Source: Emiliania huxleyi CCMP1516 (lineage: Eukaryota > Haptophyta > Isochrysidales > Noelaerhabdaceae). From it: DNA of 64,000 nucleotides. The notes under the pieces were generated by a model. That model saw nothing but the letters and a program-made list of their open reading frames with translations. It was not told the origin of the DNA and made no database searches. The stretch spans positions 72,407 to 136,406 of the forward strand of contig NW_005202427.1 in the NCBI RefSeq assembly GCF_000372725.1. The letters run 5' to 3'. Positions 60,758 through 64,000 of this stretch are shown piece by piece (position 1 is the first letter of the stretch; each line of letters begins with the position of its first letter). The position numbers were made by a program, and so were the translations under genes.

Positions 60758-62035
60758 TAAGGACGACGATAAATATTGATTCTCGCCCCTCTAACTATTG
60801 ATATTGATTATTGACAGCATCCCCTCTAACTATTGACAATATATTGACATATTGATCGCTGATTTTAATCTCCAAGAGCACCACATGTCGACACTTGTCC
60901 CAAACATCGCCTAGATGTGGGCTGAAATCGAAATACGAAAAAAATACGAGTTCAAGGCGATTTTTAATGCGGTTTAAGCGATTTCGAAGCGATTTTGGCC
61001 CGTTTTTAACGATTTAGAGCCACTTTCAAGCCCAGGATGGACCCACCTGCTGAGGGAGGGTGTGTAGAGGATGTAGAGTGTAGAGCGCTGTAGAGCTGTA
61101 GAGATGTAGAGCGCTCTGGAGCGCTGTAGACAGTAGAGCTCTACATCCGCCGCGTGACGAACTGCGTGCGTTGTAGAGCGATGTAGAGGCGCTCTACAAC
61201 GTGAAATCTCTACAACAAACTCTACATCAAAAGCGGCGAACGAGGCACGGTCGCTCTCCGACATGAGGCGCGTTGCACTTGCCAGTGCTGCCCTGGCCTT
61301 CTGTCTACCCGCCCAATGAGTGGCAGGTGCCTCTGCTGCTATGGCATGCCTCACGGCTGCGACTGGCCGGCGCCTCGGCGCGTCAGCTCGGCTCGGCGTA
61401 GTGATAGTGGCCAGCGCAACTTGCCTGGACTCAACGCTCAGCCAGGAGCTCCCGCACGCGCTGGCGCGAGTCATGGCGCATGCAATGCGCCTGAATGCTC
61501 GCCTCGCCTCGCGCAAATGCGACCGTCCTCGCAGCCGACAGTCCACCGCCTGCTAAAGAAGCACAGCGACGAATGCGGCACCGGCGACGTATGGCAGGCT
61601 GGTCATGACGCAGTTATAGGGTGTTGTGTGCCGTCAGAGTGACTCTCTGTGTAGTCAGGGCCGTCCATCAGAGCTCCAGTAAGCTGGGAGACACCCCATT
61701 AGCGCGGCTCGACCTCTTTAAGCCACTGCCTTCCCGGCGGTTTGGCTGTAGAGCCTCTACAACAAACTCTACAGCAAAATCGCGCTCTACATCGCTCTAC
61801 AACGCACGCAGTTCGTCACGCGGCGGATGTAGAGCTCTACAGCTCTACAGCGCTCTACATCTCTACAGCTCTACAGCGCTCTACACTCTACATCCTCTAC
61901 ACCCTCCCTCAGCCCACCTGACGGTCCTGACCAGCCCAGGCCCAGCCTCTCCTCTAACTATTGCCATATACATTGATATTGATCGCCTCTCTAACTATTG
62001 GAGCAATATATTCAATATTTATCGTCGTCCCCTTA
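60758..62035. mobile_element. Large foldback element with 8-bp target-site duplication and GTAGAG arrays
   Basis: Inverted ends (TAAGGACGACGATAAATATT on the left, one indel on the right) are followed by AT-rich CTAACTATTGATATTGAT words and by arms full of GTAGAG/CTCTAC hexamers (about 61060-61235 and 61745-61905). CGTGGGGC (60750-60757) and CGTGAGGC (62036-62043) flank it. The centre (about 61240-61740) is unique and GC-rich; its long frames have no recognisable domain. Length 1,278 bp. An 8-bp duplication suits hAT- or Mutator-like elements. Confidence 0.8.
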
Positions 62036-62043
62036 CGTGAGGC

Positions 62044-62325
62044 CCAGAGAGTATACTCGCACAACGAGCCCACAGTGATTTCTCTCTTTACTCTTCTTCC
62101 CTAGCTTCTTCTCCCGTGTCGCGTGTGCCGTGAGCCCTTCTTTTTGGCGTTTTGCGCGTCTCAATGTCGATACGACCGGCGGTCAATATATCCTACTACG
62201 CTCACAGACCCCACCGGACACGCGCCTGTCGCACTCGTGCGGCGGCCACTGCATCCCAGCGCCTGGGGCGAGCAGACAGGCTAAATACGAGAGGTCCACT
62301 CAGACTCTCCATCTCTCTGGTTGCG
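62044..62325. other. 3' flank of chromatin-type gene
   Basis: About 280 bp of spacer, no gene seen. Confidence 0.5.
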
Positions 62326-63881
62326 TCACGCCGACCCACGCTCCGGTTTCATCGCATGCAAACCGTACAGCCAGTCGTCGTCGTTGCCGAGGTAGAGCTC
62401 CTCCTGTGCGCCCGCCTCGTCGAGCGCGTAATCGAAGCGCACCGAGAGACCACGCTTGCCCGACTGGCAGCCGCTCGAGTCGATGACGTGGCCCGAATAC
62501 GGTACGTCGCGTGGCGGCTCGCCCTCGGCGCCCTCCTCCTCATACCACGCGGTCACCCGACGGCCCATCGCCTCGGCCGGAGTGAGCCCGTGCAAATCGA
62601 CGAATGGCGCGGCGCTGAGGCGCTCGGACTTCCACGAGCCGTCGAGCTGCGGCTGCAGAGAGACGAGCTGGCCTGTGGGCCGGAGGGGGGAGGGGGGGGG
62701 GGGGGTTACTGTGGTAGTCTAGGGCGCGTGCTGCTCGTGACAGTCGCCTGCAACAATCGCACGCAACTGGCAGCCGTCCGGCGACTCGGAGCACCATTCG
62801 AGCAGCGGGAGCGGCGACCCACGGGACGCGGCAAACTCGACCTCGCACACTCTCGGCCGGAAGCGGCCGCCGCCGCGCCCCAGCCGCGCGCTCGGCACGG
62901 GTGCCCTCTTGCCCGCCGCGGGCGGCTCGAGCGCCTTTTGAAGCGCCTCCCAGCCGCAGCCAACCTCATCTAGCAACGTGAGGGACGAAGCGACGGCCGC
63001 CACGCTCGTCGCTCCCGCCACTTCGCCGCGCCACCAGCCAGCGCGCTCCTGGCCCCACAAGCGCGAGCGACCGGCCGCGCTGATGTTCGCCTCGAGCACT
63101 AGCAGCGCCTACGGGACGCGACGCGACGCGTTGGCGGGGGTAGTTGCGCCGAAGCGCCGCAGCCTCGGCGGGAAGGGGAGCACCGCCCCGAACTCGGCCG
63201 TGTGGGCGGCCGCCGCGACGAACTCCGTCCACACCGGCCGCAGGGGCGGGTGGTCGGCCCAGCAAGCCGCCGCAGAGGCGAGGCGCTCCTCCAGCTCCTG
63301 CGACGAGGGTCCCCACCGTGTCGGTGGAGGAGAGGGGGAAGGGGAGGAGAGGGGGAGGGGGAGGGGGGGGGGAGAAGGAGAGGGGGGGGGGGGGGGCCAA
63401 AGGGGGGGGGAAAAGGGGAAAAGGCACCCCGCCCGACTCGCGCCTGCAGCGCGGCGCGCAGCCGCTCGAGGGACGGGGCGATGCTCGGGTGCGGGCGGCG
63501 CAACGCAGCGACGGCTGGAGTACGCAATGCCTCGGTCGCCCGGCGGAGCTGCTGCTGCTGCTGCTGCTGCTGCTGCCGCGCCTGCGCTTCCGCCAAGCTG
63601 CTGCCCGCGCCGTCGGCGGGCTGCTCGGCGGCGTGCAGCTCGCACTGCTGGGCCACCGCCGCGGCGAGCGCCTCGACACGCCTGGCGGCGGCGGCGGCCT
63701 CCGCCTCCTCGCCCTCGCGCGGCATGACACGCGTGTACAGCTCGGGCAGAGTCGGGCTCGCGGCGACAGCGGCGGCGGCACGCGAGTGCTCCCGCCCCTG
63801 CTCCCGGCCACGCTCCACTCCTCCGGCCGGCGCCGGCGGACCAGCCTGGGCCATGACGTCCGCAGCCTTGCCGTCCGCCGC
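62326..63881 (-). CDS. Chromatin-type protein with WHIM/DDT-like and Tudor-like regions, 3' part of gene
   Basis: Exons 63881-63438, 63297-63184, 63108-62823 and 62672-62326 join in phase to 396 residues; the 63881 end is a splice acceptor, so the gene continues beyond the window. An Ala/Gln-rich coiled region (AQARQQQQQQQQQLRRATEA) comes first. ELEERLASAAACWADHPPLR, WTEFVAAAAHTAEFG and, after a splice, ALLVLEANISAAGRSRLWGQ and ERAGWWRGEVAGATSVAAVA resemble the WHIM-type helices of ISWI/BAZ-associated proteins. The C-terminus (MGRRVTAWYEEEGAEGEPPR then LSVRFDYALDEAGAQEELYL) is Tudor/PWWP-like. Introns are 140, 75 and 150 bp; the last donor has one alternative. A chromatin role is inference from these weak resemblances. 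Confidence 0.55.
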
Positions 63882-64000
63882 CTGAAAGCGCGAGATGGCG
63901 GAGGTATGGGACGAGGGTTCTCGGCGAGGGGCTGCGCGACGCCACCCGGAGGCGTCGCCTTGCCATCTGGCGGTGGCGCGGCGGTGTCATGTGCGGCGGC
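63882..64000 (-). other. Upstream part of chromatin-type gene, unresolved
   Basis: A minus frame reads HDTAAPPPDGKATPPGGVAQ and may be the previous exon, but no splice join to 63881 keeps the phase, so I leave it open. Confidence 0.35.

Noticed and set aside
60974..61546. Minus-strand 190-codon frame in the foldback element as a transposase
   Set aside because: No catalytic motif or zinc finger; half of it is translated GTAGAG hexamers.

Overview
This is a 64-kb window of nuclear DNA from a GC-rich unicellular alga. Four things point to a eukaryote: short spliceosomal introns, mitochondrial and plastid-targeted proteins, proline-rich low-complexity proteins and many interspersed repeats. Three or four proteins start with a signal peptide followed by a transit-like stretch, which suits a secondary plastid. 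With the high GC and many GC-AG introns, a haptophyte of the Emiliania/Gephyrocapsa type is my best guess; this is inference, since I ran no database search. Three runs of N (300, 100 and 100 bases) and noisy echo copies beside two of them suggest a Sanger draft assembly.

Layout. 1-4.5 kb: a G-rich inverted-repeat element around a gap, a stray copy of part of the VWA8 gene and one unrecognised ORF. 4.5-10.8 kb (minus): a VWA8-like mitochondrial AAA+ ATPase with two reading-frame breaks, then a SAP-HAD protein. 11-14 kb: plastid-type peptide deformylase (plus) facing a four-exon NDUFB7, complex I subunit (minus). 14.5-17.3 kb: two inverted-repeat elements, a RING-like fragment and a repeat. 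17.4-23.9 kb: a large strawberry-notch (SBNO) helicase gene with a misassembled stretch. 24.4-30 kb: a third inverted-repeat element, a five-exon mitochondrial-carrier gene and two unrecognised minus-strand genes. 31-39.6 kb (plus): a two-domain glycosyltransferase-like protein, a membrane aldo/keto-reductase-like protein lacking catalytic residues, a proline-rich Notch-repeat protein and a small parvulin. 39.8-43.1 kb: repeats and a MULE-like element. 43.4-48.5 kb: a double-hotdog thioesterase, a broken cytochrome-b5-reductase-like gene and a plastid homogentisate prenyltransferase. 49-50 kb: internal TTAGGG repeats, nested duplications and a gap. 50.2-59.3 kb: membrane proteins (one ShKT, one PAN/EF-hand), a small mitochondrial-looking protein and a glycine C-acetyltransferase. 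60-64 kb: a long hairpin, a large foldback element and the 3' part of a WHIM/Tudor-like chromatin gene that leaves the window.

There is no operon-like system. Several genes share organelle themes: plastid (deformylase, parvulin, prenyltransferase) and mitochondrial (NDUFB7, carrier, VWA8). The notable signals are structural. Seven inverted-repeat elements are present, most with target-site duplications and two carrying gene fragments. One repeat family lies in sense orientation just upstream of four genes. None of the 5' splice sites I resolved begins GTA. Three GC-AG introns sit between direct repeats that span both splice sites, as expected if introns arise by duplication of AGGC-containing exon sequence.
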